Below the pieces are notes generated by a model that worked only from the letters and a program-made list of their open reading frames with translations, was not told where the DNA came from and ran no database searches. The position numbers were made by a program, and so were the translations under genes. A DNA stretch of 64,000 nt from the NCBI GenBank assembly GCA_012932295.1, contig JAAONU010000011.1, forward strand, positions 41,914,352 through 41,978,351. The letters run 5' to 3'. Source of the stretch: Cyclina sinensis (lineage: Eukaryota; Mollusca; Bivalvia; Venerida; Veneridae). The first letter of the stretch is position 1. Each line of letters starts with the position of its first letter. Of this stretch, positions 47,358 through 60,100 are shown in pieces.

Positions 47358-50300
47358 CTGTTATATCTAAAATAATGAAAATTAACGAAATCCTTAAAAT
47401 AAGTGTTTATTTACTTATTTATTTATTTTGGTAAAACCTCTTCCTCTAAACTTCAAAGAGCTTTTCATAAAGGTTGAATAGTCATGCGTGTAACATACAA
47501 GTGAGCCGCCTCAAGGGAAAAAATGTGTCTACAGGAGTCTTCGGATATTGCGACTAGTATGGACCTAGACCTACCTGCACATCCGTGCACTCAGATCAGG
47601 GCCAACACTGTTCACTAATAGTTCACAGGACATTAATTTTGTGAATTCCAGTGAAACATTTGGACGTCACAATCATTGTAAACAACAACGTTATGAGATT
47701 GTTTACACAAGAAACGGATACACAAACACGAAAAAAAATTACTTTAAATATGAATGTGATTTTTGTTTCGATCATTTAGTGCCATATGGTTAGTTATTTG
47801 TTCATTATGTATTAAGGCAAGAAAAAAACTTAAAATTACCTAACAGTATATAATTATTAAGGTAAAAGTACTACTTTCTTTTCCTCTGTTATATATTAGA
47901 GAGATTGAGAGACTTTTTCTTTTTCCTTATCTTTAACTATGTTAGAAAAACACCTTAGTAAGGTGTGTGTTGAAATTGAATTTTTAAACAAAGTCTATGG
48001 AATCAGATACTTAAAAGGTCAGTATATCAAATTATAAAGAAAAAATATGTTTAAGCGTTTATAGCAATCACACCTATACCTTATATTGTTTATATAAAAT
48101 AAGCTTTTTCAACGTACTTAAATACAATTAAATGACTGAGAAATGTCAGTCTAAATAGAATAAAAGCCTTAAGAAATCAAATTAATCGTACCTCTCGTTA
48201 TGTGTGCCAAATATAATTTTAGTGTACTTTGTGGTATAAGTTACTAAGTAATCAAAGGCCTGGAATGTCATTTCATGTCGCAAATTAAATTACCGTTTCT
48301 CTATCTATTGAAATACTTTCTATAAAATCATTGAAATGCAGGGAAAGATCATGCGGCTGATTTATTTTGTTCCATAATTAATTTCTTGTTCACCATCTGT
48401 TAAACACTCTAAGATCAAAATATGTAAATATTGTATCTTTTTGCGTTGCTTAGTAAAAAGTCAAAGGCAACTGCTGTTTCAATGCAGACAAAACAATGTG
48501 TTTTAAGAAATGTGAGTGGTTGTTACAATACCAATATGTTTTTACTAAACACTAGAAAGATTAGCATTTATTTGAGACACTTTAAAGGCACTGACCCTAT
48601 GCTTACAGTTTGTGCCATGATCTAATTATTGTAAAATGCCAGAACTGATACTGTTGTGACCATAACGATTACTTTAGATCAAATCAATATGTCCTTATCC
48701 CTTTGGATCATACATTGACCTTTCTCGATTAGACATTTATTACTGGCACAAAGGCAATGATCACAGATCGTTAACAAGGATATTGTTGTCTAGTCTTCAC
48801 AAAAAATATCGAATATTTAACTTTATTCTTTACAAAGAAGACTTAAATATCTTAAATTTACAAGATGCCTACACAGTGTCAGTTTGTCATAATGAATGAT
48901 ATTTTGAATATGTGGTCCCAGAAGATATTTCAAATGAAATTGAATTGTATTAAAAAGAAAATACCTTATGAAATTGTGTTTGAAAGAAAATTGCCGTAAA
49001 GTAGTCATTTTGTTTTTAATCCGTTAAACGAATTCTTTATTATTTAGAAATTGAATAAAGGTCATCTAATAATTTTAAACAGTACATATTCCTGTACATT
49101 TCTTTAGGTCTAAAAATGTTTACTAACTTGTTACCATTAGCACCATAACGGTCAAGTAATAACATGAAACCTTATGGTCAACTGTTATTTTGTGGACAAA
49201 TATATTCATTTTAGATGACAAACTGCTATGAAATCAGGACAATCAAGAAGCCCGGGCATACTGCATTCTGGCTTGGCTCTTCCGACAGTTTCGTTTCTTT
49301 TTCATGATATATTAAGTCAATAAAAAAGCAGAGATAGATTTATTATGTGATGACATACACTAATTTCTAACAGTCCAAGTTATTTACAGAAACGGTACTG
49401 GTTTTCAGTCGTGATACACATTTTTTTTTCTCCAGATCGCAAAGTAGTTGTGTGGGCAACAATGACATTTTTATATAAAAACATGCCAATATGAAATTTA
49501 AACGGTTTGAACGCTTATAATTTTTTTTTGGCTTTTTACACTGCACCTTCGAGGAATCTGTAATAAACATAGCCATATTTTAAAATGGAATGGCGCATCA
49601 CTACGCTATCGAAATGACTTACCAATTTAAAACTAGCCATTCAAAACGAAAGTTATATTTTAAATTAGTTAGATCATATGAAAAGAAGGATCTCTTTTAA
49701 CTATATTTTTCATGAAATCTTAATATAACATACTCGACTCTATCGTTAGATATTTCGAATAGGCCCTAGTTTCTTGTCTGTTTCCTTTCTATTTAAAGAC
49801 ACCAGGTACATCAAAGTCCTTAATGGTTAGTTTAACGGCAATTAACAAACCTATAGCAAAAGGGATTGTTAGTTTTGCTTCCTTTTGATTTTTGAAAAAT
49901 CCGTGACCTAATAAAGCACTATTAAAGTTTAAACTAAGTAGGACAACAGCCTAGAAATGTTTTATATTAGATTTGTTTATGGAGTCTGCCACCTACTTTT
50001 CTATACATATAAATCAGTTTTCCAATTAAAGGACTTTAATTCGCAAAAAATTGCTAATATGTTGATTCATTTTTCTTTAAAGACACAGAAATGTCACTAA
50101 CTTATATACTTTTACACATCAAAGATGAATTTGACTTTCAGAATGAATTTTCAGGATAAAAATCAAGTGATTTATTTTAACTTCAAGATATATTTCTTAC
50201 TAAATACAGACAAAACAACTAAAATATTGAAAAAAATTCATTGATAATATGTACAAAAAGCGTATTTTGCAATCATAGTACGCAGGTTATCATTAAAACG

Positions 50301-50407
50301 TTGCAAAACAAAAGCACACATAACTTTTCTGTAATTTTTACAGACATTGAGTTAGAAAAGCAAGGTCAGCTACAGTCAAAGATTAAATTTACACGCAATA
50401 ATTTTAA

Positions 50408-50895
50408 AGCACATATGTAACAGGTTGAGTTCCTAACTGACAATATTCAATTTATTAATAGTAATAGGAACATCATTACATATCTGCCATTTTACTATTG
50501 CTAATTTCCATCAACAGCATCGTTACTACTTCTACATATACCTACTATTACTCGGCTAGCTTAATATAGCTTCATAGATGTTCTCAGCTGCCGGGGTCGC
50601 TGGTTCGAGTCTTGGTCGTAACAATTCCTTACGAATGTCTTTTTTTCTTCCACAGCTGATTCAAGTTAGGTATCTCTCAGGAAGTTGATAATTTGCAGTG
50701 GTACTTAAAGTGGTAGATATATAATAATTTAATATTACCACTTTTTGACAGTCAAGAAGTCAAGCTTTTACATATGTGCTTCTAATATCAACACCATTTC
50801 TGACAAACGCATTTGTAACATATTTTACCTGTAACGAATGTGACCACATTCGTAAAAATCTGATAGAAATGTGATTTGTGGCGAATGTGGTCTAA
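50408..50895. mobile_element. Truncated long-TIR element with tRNA-like core (copy 2)
   Basis: Same element as at 60656-61260, but the outer half of the left arm is missing because the copy 2 deletion ends inside it (ATTTTAAA joined to GCACATATGTAAC at about 50408). The right arm (50740-50895) is intact and ends with the palindromic CGAATGTGGTC. The tRNA-like core at about 50572-50625 keeps GCTGGTTCGAGTC as B box. Confidence 0.65.
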
Positions 50896-52889
50896 CTGCT
50901 TCCTCGCAAACATAGCTGGTTTTTATGGATATTTCCTGTTTTTATTCTTGCTGAATTTGCGTGAATTTGCTCTGTTATTAAATGCGTAGGATGTTCGCTC
51001 ATGAACGACATTTCTTCTGTCTGTTCTATGTAAATATAATTATATTTTTGCCTTTCCTGAAAGCAATTGAAATGTCACTAACAGATCTAATGGAAATATT
51101 TTCAGGAAAGCTTTATTCTGTTTTCGTTTGTATTATTTTAATACAGTGATACATTCAGTGAAAAAATAGGTCAGATTTTTAAAAAACTGTTACGTAACAG
51201 TTTTAACGGTCACGTTTTCGAGGATATTTACTTTGTGATAGTAAATTCTGTAATATCGTAAAACTGTTTTCAACAGGTGTTACAGAATAACAATTATAAA
51301 ATAAGCAGTTTAGCGTCTGAAATAACATGATTTTGTATGAAGCTGAAAAGTAATAATTACCTATTCTGCTTTATTTAAGAGACAGTAACGAAGACAGCTA
51401 GGCTTTTGAAATAATCTGCATAAACTCACTGTAAGATAGCCGGCTTTTAAGACATAAAAGCTTAATACAACATAAACCAATTACTGGCGATTTTAAGTGG
51501 AAACAAAAAATCAATTTAACAACAGTCCTTATTCATATTCATACTCCCATACGGTTATTTGCTTCCTATTTTAAAGTTTCATAAGCCCTTTATAACAAGC
51601 ATTCTGAATCACTTTAAATGTTTTGAGACATTTTCAAACAAGCACATGAATGTTGTTTTCTAACAGCCCACTTTTTCTTTCTTACAAGTAGTTTTAACAT
51701 TTGTAATAAAAGTGTCCTGATTTCCATCAAACATATTATTAGGTCTAGAAAACCATTTGTCTGTACATTGATATATCCCATGATTAGACAAAAGACCCTT
51801 CTTAGACAAATGATTGCAATATAAATGATAGTGATCTTGTTGCCTAAAATGATTTTCATTAGTAATGACTATAGAGAGCACAATAAGTTAGTCTAAAGCA
51901 TGTATGAATATGAAGAAAAATAGGAAAGCTAATATGTTTTATGTATTAGGTTGCTATTCTTTTTTCTCTTTTATCCAATTAATGTTATAGAAAAAGTTGT
52001 TCATAGAAATTAGAGTGAAATACTAAAGTTTTAAAAGGTAAATTAAAGTAAGCATGCCCTTTTTTGTCTTTTGATTTTTTCCCCATTTCTTTAATAGCCA
52101 AACATACTGAAAAAGCAACAGAAATCATTGCGGTTTAAAATGAGAAACGATACAGTCGTATGTAAACTGAAGGCGTTTATGGTTTGATAATTTGGAAATT
52201 TCACAAACTTTATTACTCAAAATAAATGTGTTGATGAAATATATGAAACAGGTACTGCATACAGGACAATCAATTCATTTATGTTTACTGTTATTTTTTA
52301 TATCATGCACGATTTTGCGGCTTAAATCTTAAAAAATAGCAGATCCTTTATGAATGGAATCAAAAACAAAATATATATAATCAGTTAAAAAAAATACAGT
52401 GGCATTTTCATTTTGCCAAACCGGCTACCAGCTGTTCATGAGATGTGAAGCCCAATGAGTTTCCTTTGTCCATGAAATTCCAGACGATAGCTGACTTAAT
52501 ACAGTAATAAATTCTCATTGTATGAAATGTTTAACCCATTGCATTCATCTCCCTCTCCCAGACGAACAGCAAAAAAAAGACATTTTAGCTGCAAACCTGT
52601 TCTTGTGGATAAACATCACTATATTGGTAAAATACAAAAGTCTTTCTCTTCGCTCGTAAAACTGCCATCACAACAATTATTTCCAGAGTCCCCTTCATTG
52701 TATGATAAATAAGTGACATATACAATTCAGTTGTTTTGATTACTATTCAGCAAAACATAAGATTAGTTTAATTTTACATTGATTGTCAAACGAACTATTG
52801 CAGCTTTTATTTATCTCTTTCGATAACTGCTTACTGGATTTCACAAAGTATTTGGAACGAAATTATGAGATTGGAAAGTCATGTGAGAA

Positions 52890-52985
52890 TCTCATCCCTG
52901 AAAGGATTCGAACAAGATGCATCGGGAGGTCGGGAGTCCTGTTTTCTTCCCCTCCCGCGCTATCGCTCCATGTCGCTGGACCGTC
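52890..52985 (-). mobile_element. tRNA-like SINE head (reverse strand)
   Basis: On the minus strand a GGTCCAGCGACATGGAGCGA A-box-like start, a GACTCCCGACCTCCCGA middle and TTGTTCGAATCC (B box) resemble a degenerate tRNA head. The matching place in copy 1 (about 45720-45812) holds a more decayed version and copy 3 has lost it, so the insertion predates the duplications. Confidence 0.5.
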
Positions 52986-53775
52986 TGGTAAAATCTTACT
53001 TGTTTAATAGGCTTTTGTCGCATTTGCATTAATTACAAGTGTTTAAGTGTAAGTATTCATTTAATTTTGAAAAACAAATAAACGTTCAAAAATATCCGCA
53101 AACTATATATTGCATGTGTTGATTATTGACCAACAGAAGTCAATTCAATACAATAGCTAAGCACTTTGTGAAAATGTATCCGAAATACAACATTTTTGAG
53201 ACTTTTGTTATTGGTGGTGAAACGTGGGCCAAAAAGCATATTAAGTAACCGAATGTTGGCCAGGGGTAAATGGAAATGACCAACTACTGCAAAACAATTG
53301 CTCGCAAGACGTGGCTGACTGTGACTGTATTCGCTTCTCGAAAGTAAAAAAACGCTTTTCTAGGAAAAGATATAACTCCAGCACAGTCTTGGAATCTAAC
53401 ATTTACCAGTGTCTTAAGGATATATTGTGTTTCAAGAGTATGTGAAACTGCTTCTTTCATTATACTGTTAAGTTTATAACTACAAACTCTATTTCGTTTT
53501 GTTGCTGGGGAGATTCGGCGGTTTTTATAGTCTGATTTCTTTCCGAGTAACATTTCTCCGTTTGATTTGAGGTTATAATGAATTCTCTCATGCTCTTGTC
53601 ATTACAAATTATTTTTATAAGCGTGGAATGTTCGTTTATATTCTTGGCAAAGCCTTGCATTTGTAAGCATACTCCACGTTTTCATCAAATTTAAACAGCT
53701 AGTGAAATGCCACTTACCTCGTCTAAAAACCTAATATATACAATTTCTGATAAATTATTAGTGTAGCCTTTCAGA

Positions 53776-54349
53776 TACTCTCCTGCGCATCGGTCGAATG
53801 TTTCACTTTCTTACCTCTGCTAAAATTCAATTTTCAGAACGATATTTTTATTTTTAGACAGGGAACTCCACAGTTACTTTTCAGCCAATCAGTGACTAGC
53901 TTACAACGAAATGTCTATACATACAATTGACAACCCAAAATGTAAACAAACAATGCATGTCTGCATATTACTAACGTATTTCACTTTTCAAAGTGATTTT
54001 TAATATGTATACGTAGATAAACCAGTAAAACTATCAAAAAGGTTAAAATCATGATGGTATGGTTGTTTTTAGACGTTTAATTGCTGTATTAAGATGTTTA
54101 CGTAAACGCATAGTTGAAATGTGTTTACACAATTGTCAGAAAACACCCGTCTATTTATAATTTTTGGAATCACATGATCGTTTAAACCAATAAAAAATGG
54201 TTTAAAGATTTTTCGGTTTTGGGGATATTGGTGCACTTTCATTGGTTGCTTAAAATTTCATTGTAAAGGTCAATATCATAAATCTACTCTTATTAAAGCA
54301 GCGGTGTGAAGTAATGGTAGTGTATTCATTTAGCTGCTGAGGGAGCGTA
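53776..54349. mobile_element. MULE-like non-autonomous element, copy B
   Basis: Second copy of the element at 9427-10025, in the same orientation. It is flanked by exact 9 bp repeats CCTTTCAGA (53767-53775 and 54350-54358). Copy 1 of the segment reads GCCTTTCAGACAGTTACG uninterrupted at about 46579, the empty site. Ends TACTCTCC and, reverse-complemented, TACGCTCC give the terminal inverted repeat. Confidence 0.9.
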
Positions 54350-55584
54350 CCTTTCAGACAGTTAAGTTTTTGATTGCAAGAACAGTTGCTGAAAATGTCG
54401 ACATTAAACTCCTTTTTATTTATTTATTTGTTTAGAAAACGATTATAAGAATTTTTATAAACGAGGTTTGCATATATTTCTTTTCTTATGGGTTATCTTA
54501 TAATTCATCAACATTATCTGTTAGCAGGTTAATATGTTTTTGTGAGAGCCGGCATGCTGTAAAAGGTGTAAACAGTTTTAATAACTACATTAATTACACT
54601 AACGTATTGTAACGAGTTACACCGACAAATTTTATAAACATCTTAATTGAAATTTTCAGTAAGTGTGTGAAATTTTTAGACATCAGACATCTGCTCTTTT
54701 CTAGTTAAAAGACAATATCTAAAAATGTCAGATTATAAATTATCTTTAGACCTAATTAAGATGACCTCAAATGTATGATCTAAAATGGAGGAAATACACT
54801 TGTGTGCAAATCTACTTTTATTATTCGATGCTTAGACAAAATAAAAGTTAACTAAGGGACAAGTTGGAGGCGCTCGTTTACAAAGAAGAAGGGTCATCGT
54901 GGTGAATGATGTTGAATTGAAAATAACTGTAAAACTTAGACTACAAAAACTTAAATGACTATTTATTGAACCGCAGTTTTGTTGGCATACAGAAGTAAGA
55001 AGTACAGGGATGAAGTTTATCGGTATGTTTAGTTTAAATATTGGTGAGATTATTCGCTCCATATCTCAAAGAATCTCAAAGGAATTATTTCATCCGTCTT
55101 TGTATTTTCTATTAGACAGAATTTGCTCGAAGATCTGAAATCTTAGGGTTCTTAATTTTGTCAATTTCAATTTTTGTCCATTAAGTTGTATATATTTATT
55201 TATGATTCTGTGGTATTCTTTCGATTCTCTATTTCTAAACTGTTTTTATTTGAAATGTTTATTGAATATTTGCTTCAGTTAATATGTCCATGTTTAATTT
55301 GTTTAGTGCATATTATTGGCGAATAAAGAAACTGATTTGATCATAATTTCGTAGCAACTATTTCATGAAAATGCCCTTTCAGGAATAAAGCCGGCGATAT
55401 TTCAGGCTGTTATATCTAAAATAAAATGAAATCCTTAAAATAAGTGCTGTATTAAAACAGAGCTCAAGGTAGCTTCTTAAATTGTATTTGCGTTTCCATT
55501 TTTGCTTACAATTTCAGTTTTTGCATGGTTTATATAATGATTATTTTTATTTTATAGACATGAATTTTTACTGCAAAAACAAAC

Positions 55585-56008
55585 GATGGGCACCCCTTGT
55601 TGCTGATCTGTTTTATTATTCTGCTGTAAGAGAGATCTTAGAGAGATGCTATCTCTTTATAGTGAACATCAAGATGGCATTATTACAGTCCTTAACAACG
55701 CCTCGAGGTATCTTGACGATTTGTTAAATATAGATAACAACAATTTTCCATCTTTGGTCAACAAAATCTATCCAAAATACAGAAAACACTGTGATCATTC
55801 CAAAACAGGAAAACTTTTGAAACAGGGGTATCGTTACCGCAAATTAAGAAAAACAATATGTAAGTTTTATCGCCGATACCCAGAGTTAAGGAAAAATACA
55901 ACTGCAATTAGAAGTCACAAGTATTTCCCAAACAGTGTTTTATTGAGATTTGATTTAGAAATTAATGAAAAAAAAATGGAAAAAAGAATTTCACCACGTT
56001 ATTCGTGA
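55585..56008 (+). pseudogene. Reverse-transcriptase fragment, frameshifted and internally deleted
   Basis: APLVADLF is read in one frame from 55588, then after a frameshift MLSLYSEHQ and SRYLDDLLNID appear in the frame opening at 55646. YLDD is the catalytic YxDD box of reverse transcriptases. KLLKQGYRYRKLRKT and FYRRYPEL follow soon after, but in relatives I remember, more than 80 residues separate NKIYP from this block, so an internal deletion is likely. The element class (Penelope-like, other non-LTR or related) cannot be fixed from the fragment. It lies in about 1.7 kb (55455-57165) not found in copy 1 or 2. Confidence 0.75.
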
Positions 56009-56317
56009 ATACCATCTATAACTATGAACATGATATTCTACATTGCTCTGTCTGCTTAGTGATTAACCCTTCTATAGTTGATCGCTTTGTTCAGCTCAAT
56101 GTTTGCACGACGGTGGCAGGGTTTTGAGAGTTTATGAAGGATTTTAGGGAAATCTTGAAAAGAACGTAGAAAATCGACCAGTTTCTTTTATTCCTGCCTT
56201 AGTGTTCTTGCTGATTTTATTCTAAGTGCTCTGAAGGTCATTGAGTACCTACCTGTTTCACTCTACAATGACATTAGCTTTTTTATGTTTAATATGTTTA
56301 TTGCTTTTGCACAAACA

Positions 56318-56903
56318 TTGTAGAGTTGGTAGGTGGGCTGGAGTTAATTTACAAAGACAACTTGTTCTTTTTTCTCCTTATGATAACCTGTTGAGAAAGT
56401 GTGAGGTTGGTGTACCCTAGAACCTGGTTAATACCTCCAGAGGCAAATATTTGCCACTGACCGTTCAAAGGCAGTAACCCCTCCGGTTATCATTTTCTTT
56501 GTTTGTGGTGTCCTCTTTTGAAAAAATGAATTTATGCTGTCTTTTTCTCTCTACATTTTGACTGTGTAGGGAGGTTTGTTTTTTTTACTGTGGTTTTTCC
56601 TTATACGCTTTGGATGTCCTTTTGCAGGCATAATTGTCAAGTTGATGGGTAGGTTGGAGTTAATTCACCAAGACAACTTGTACATGTTTGTTGTTAAGAG
56701 AACCTGTTGAGGCAAGTGTGAGGTATGTGCACCCTAGAACCTGGTTTAACCCCAAAGTGGCAAATGTTTTGCCACTGATCATTTCAAGGCGGTAACCCCG
56801 CTGTTTTTTATTTTCGTTTATTGTTTGTGATGTATTTTTTAATTGATCAATATATAAATTTATGCTGTCTTTTCCTTTCTACTTTTTTACCGTGTAGGGA
56901 GGC
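56318..56903. repeat. Two direct repeats after the RT fragment
   Basis: Two units with a period of about 306 bp share GGAGTTAATT, AAGACAACTTGT, CCTAGAACCTGGTT, TTGCCACTGA, GGCAGTAACCCC/GGCGGTAACCCC, TTTATGCTGTCTTT and GTGTAGGGAGG. They may be part of the retroelement's 3' end. No coding potential. Confidence 0.7.
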
Positions 56904-57189
56904 TTATTTTTTTTCCTCATAAGCGTTTACCACATTATTTACAATCTTTTTTCATTTAATGCCACATGTGGTAGCTGATAAAAAGCCCGGACATAAAAAT
57001 ACTATAAATCTCATTGACACCTAGAAAAATACTATAAATCTCATTAACACCTAGAAATAATCAATTAGAATTCTGTGTTTTAAGTACATCTCCTCCTAGT
57101 GTCTGAAAAACCCTGAAACAAATTCTGCTCTTTCTAAACAAAATAGCACATATTTCCAAACCATAAAGCAATTTATTTATTTATTTATT

Positions 57190-60100
57190 TTGGACAAACC
57201 TCTTTATCTAAACTTCAAATAGCTCTACATAAAGGTAGTGTAGTCATGCGTGCAACAAACAAGTGAGCCGCCTCACGGGAAAAATGTGTCTACCGGAGTC
57301 TTCGGATATTGCGACTAGTATTGGCCAAGACCAACCTGCACATCCGTGCACTCAGGTCAGGACCAACACTGTTCAATAATAGTTCACAGGGCATTAATTT
57401 TGTGAAATCCAGTGAAACATTTGGACGTCACAATGATTGTAAATAACAACGTTATGAGATCGTTTACCCAAGAAGCGGATACACAAACACGAAAGAAAAT
57501 TAATTACTTTAATTATGAATGTGAATTTTATTTCAATAATTTAATGTCATGTGGTAAGTTTTTTTTACATTTTATACTAAGGTAAGAAGAAAACTCAAAA
57601 TTACCTAACAATATATAATTATTAAGGTTAAAGTACTACTTTTTTCCTCTGTTTTATATTAGAAAGATTGAGAGACTTTTCTTATATTCAATAATGTTAG
57701 AGAAACACCTTAGTAAGGTGTATGGTTGAAATTGAAGTTTTAAACAAAGTCTATGGAATCAGATACTTAAAAGGTAAGTATTTCAATTTCTATTAAATTT
57801 TTTGATATTATTAAGCTTTTATAGCAATCACACCTATACCTTCTATTGTTTATATAAAGATTTGAGCTTTTTCAACGTACTTAAATACAATTTAGTAGCA
57901 GTCAAAGGTCAGTCTAAATAAAATAAAAGCCTTGTGAAATCAAATTAATCGTACCTTCCGTGATATCTGACACATTATTATTTTAGCATACTTCGTACTG
58001 TTACAAATTACTATTTAATTAAAGATGTAGGGTATCCTTTCATATTTCAAAATAAAAGACGGGTTTTATATCTTTATACAAATACTTTTTATACAATCAG
58101 TCATTGAAAAGCAGGGAAAGGTCATGCAGCTGATCTAGTTTGTTCCATAATACTTTTTTGCTTAGTCATCTGGTAAACGCATCAGGATCAGAATATCTAA
58201 ATATAATTATTTTTGCGTTGTTCGTAGGTGTCAAGGCAACTGCTGTTTCGATGCAGCAAAACATAATGCTTTTTAATAAATTTGAGTGGCTTTTACAATT
58301 CTTGTTGTCTAAAAATATACTAAAATGTTTTACTTGAGTAACTTTAAAAACACAGACCCTTCTGCTTATATATAAATTTATATAAAAACATGCCAATATG
58401 ATAGACAAACAGTTTGAACGCTTAAAATTTTCTTTGGTTTTTACTTTAACTATAACATTTTATTCATATAATCTTAATATAACATACTTGACTCTATCAT
58501 ATAACATATATAAAATAAGCGTCAGTTTCTTGTCTGTTTCCTTTTTATTTGAAAATACCATGTTCATCAAAGTCCTAAATGGTTTGTTTTACATCAACTA
58601 ACAAACCTATAGCAGAAGAGAGTGTTAGTTTTGTTTCCTTTTGATTTGTGAAAGATCCGTGACCTAACAAATCACTATTAAAGTTTAAACTAAGTAGAAT
58701 AACAGACTAGAAATGTTCTAATATTAGACTTGTTTATGGAGTCTGCCACCAAGTCTTTTATTGTTATGTATCAGTTTCCCAATAAAAGGACTTTAATTCG
58801 CAAAAACAGCTAATAGTGTGTTGATTCATTTTTCTTTAAAGAGACTGAAATGTCACGAAACTGATCTACTATAATTTCAAACCAAAGATAAATCCGGCTT
58901 TTGAACGAATTTTTCAGGATAGAAATTAAGTGATTAAGTGGGGTTTTTTTTAATTTCAAGATATATATCCTAGTTTATATATAGAGAAACAAAACAACTA
59001 AAAGAATGAAAATGTGTCATTGATAAAATGACTCTTACAGAAGTCATATTTTGCAGTCATAGTAAGAACGCCATCATTAAAACTTTGCAAAACAAAAGCA
59101 CTCATGACTTTTCTGTAATTCTAAGAAGACGTTAAGTCAGAAAGTTAAAGTCAGCTACAGTCAAAGATGAAATCTGCTAGTAAAACTTTAAACGTCGTCC
59201 AAATTTCACGGTAAATGAGTCAGAAACAGAAAGTAGGTCAGTAGGTTTGAAATGTGCAAGCCACAGTAAGCAATTTGATCATATTTTAGTGCTCTAGCTT
59301 AGAAAAAAGGAAGTAGGTCAAGGAAAAACTATATCGAATGTTGAAGCTGAAATCTACTTGAAAAATGGTCAAAATTTCATAAACTTTGATTTAAAAACAG
59401 ATATTATGTCAGTCGATCGAGGACAGCTATGACCAAATTTAAATCCGTTTGCAACAGTATTGATGTTGCTGGAAGTAGGTCAAGGTCACAAGGAATCCAG
59501 GACAAAGTAAAAGAAATGAATATTAAAGTTCCTCCAGAAATTATTTACACACTTTTTTGTTTTTTGATAAAAGTCTATAAAAACAATAAACCCTTTTGGT
59601 GGGGTCACTTTTGGCACTTGTGACATGATTTGAACAATTTTGGTACAGAACCACAAGACAATGCTACACGCCAAATATCTAAGCTCTTAAAAATCCTTTA
59701 TAAGATAAATAAATGACACCTAGCGAGAGACCAATTTTGACCCTAGGGACATGATTTGAATAAGTTTTGAGGTGGGCCACTATAGAATGCTACACACTGT
59801 ACATTTAACCTATAAGTGTTTTGGTTTCAGACCAGAATTATTTCGTCAAATTCAGGGGCGCAGCCAATTGTGATCATCATTTGAACAATATTGGTAGATG
59901 TTTTTAAGACAATGCTACACACCACATACCTAGACCCCAGGCTCTGCAACTTCTGAAAAGAATATTTTTAGTTATTTTCCGTGATATATCTATGTACAAT
60001 AGTGGCCCCTGTTGCAAAGCTGATATTGACCACACGGACGAATTTTGTTAGAGATAAGACAGAGCTCTGGAGTAAGTAGATTTAGAAAAGAACATATTTC

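Larger units (their letters stand above)
47420..55445. repeat. Segmental tandem duplication, copy 2
   Basis: Collinear with copies 1 and 3 (anchors given under copy 1). Relative to copy 3 it lacks about 1.6 kb (59175-60778), with the junction near 50408. It carries a private 574 bp element at 53776-54349 and about 530 bp of unmatched sequence near 54650-55185. Its start (47420-47640) contains a GACCTACCTGCACATCCGTGC block, a common bivalve-type repeat also present at the start of copy 3. Confidence 0.85.
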
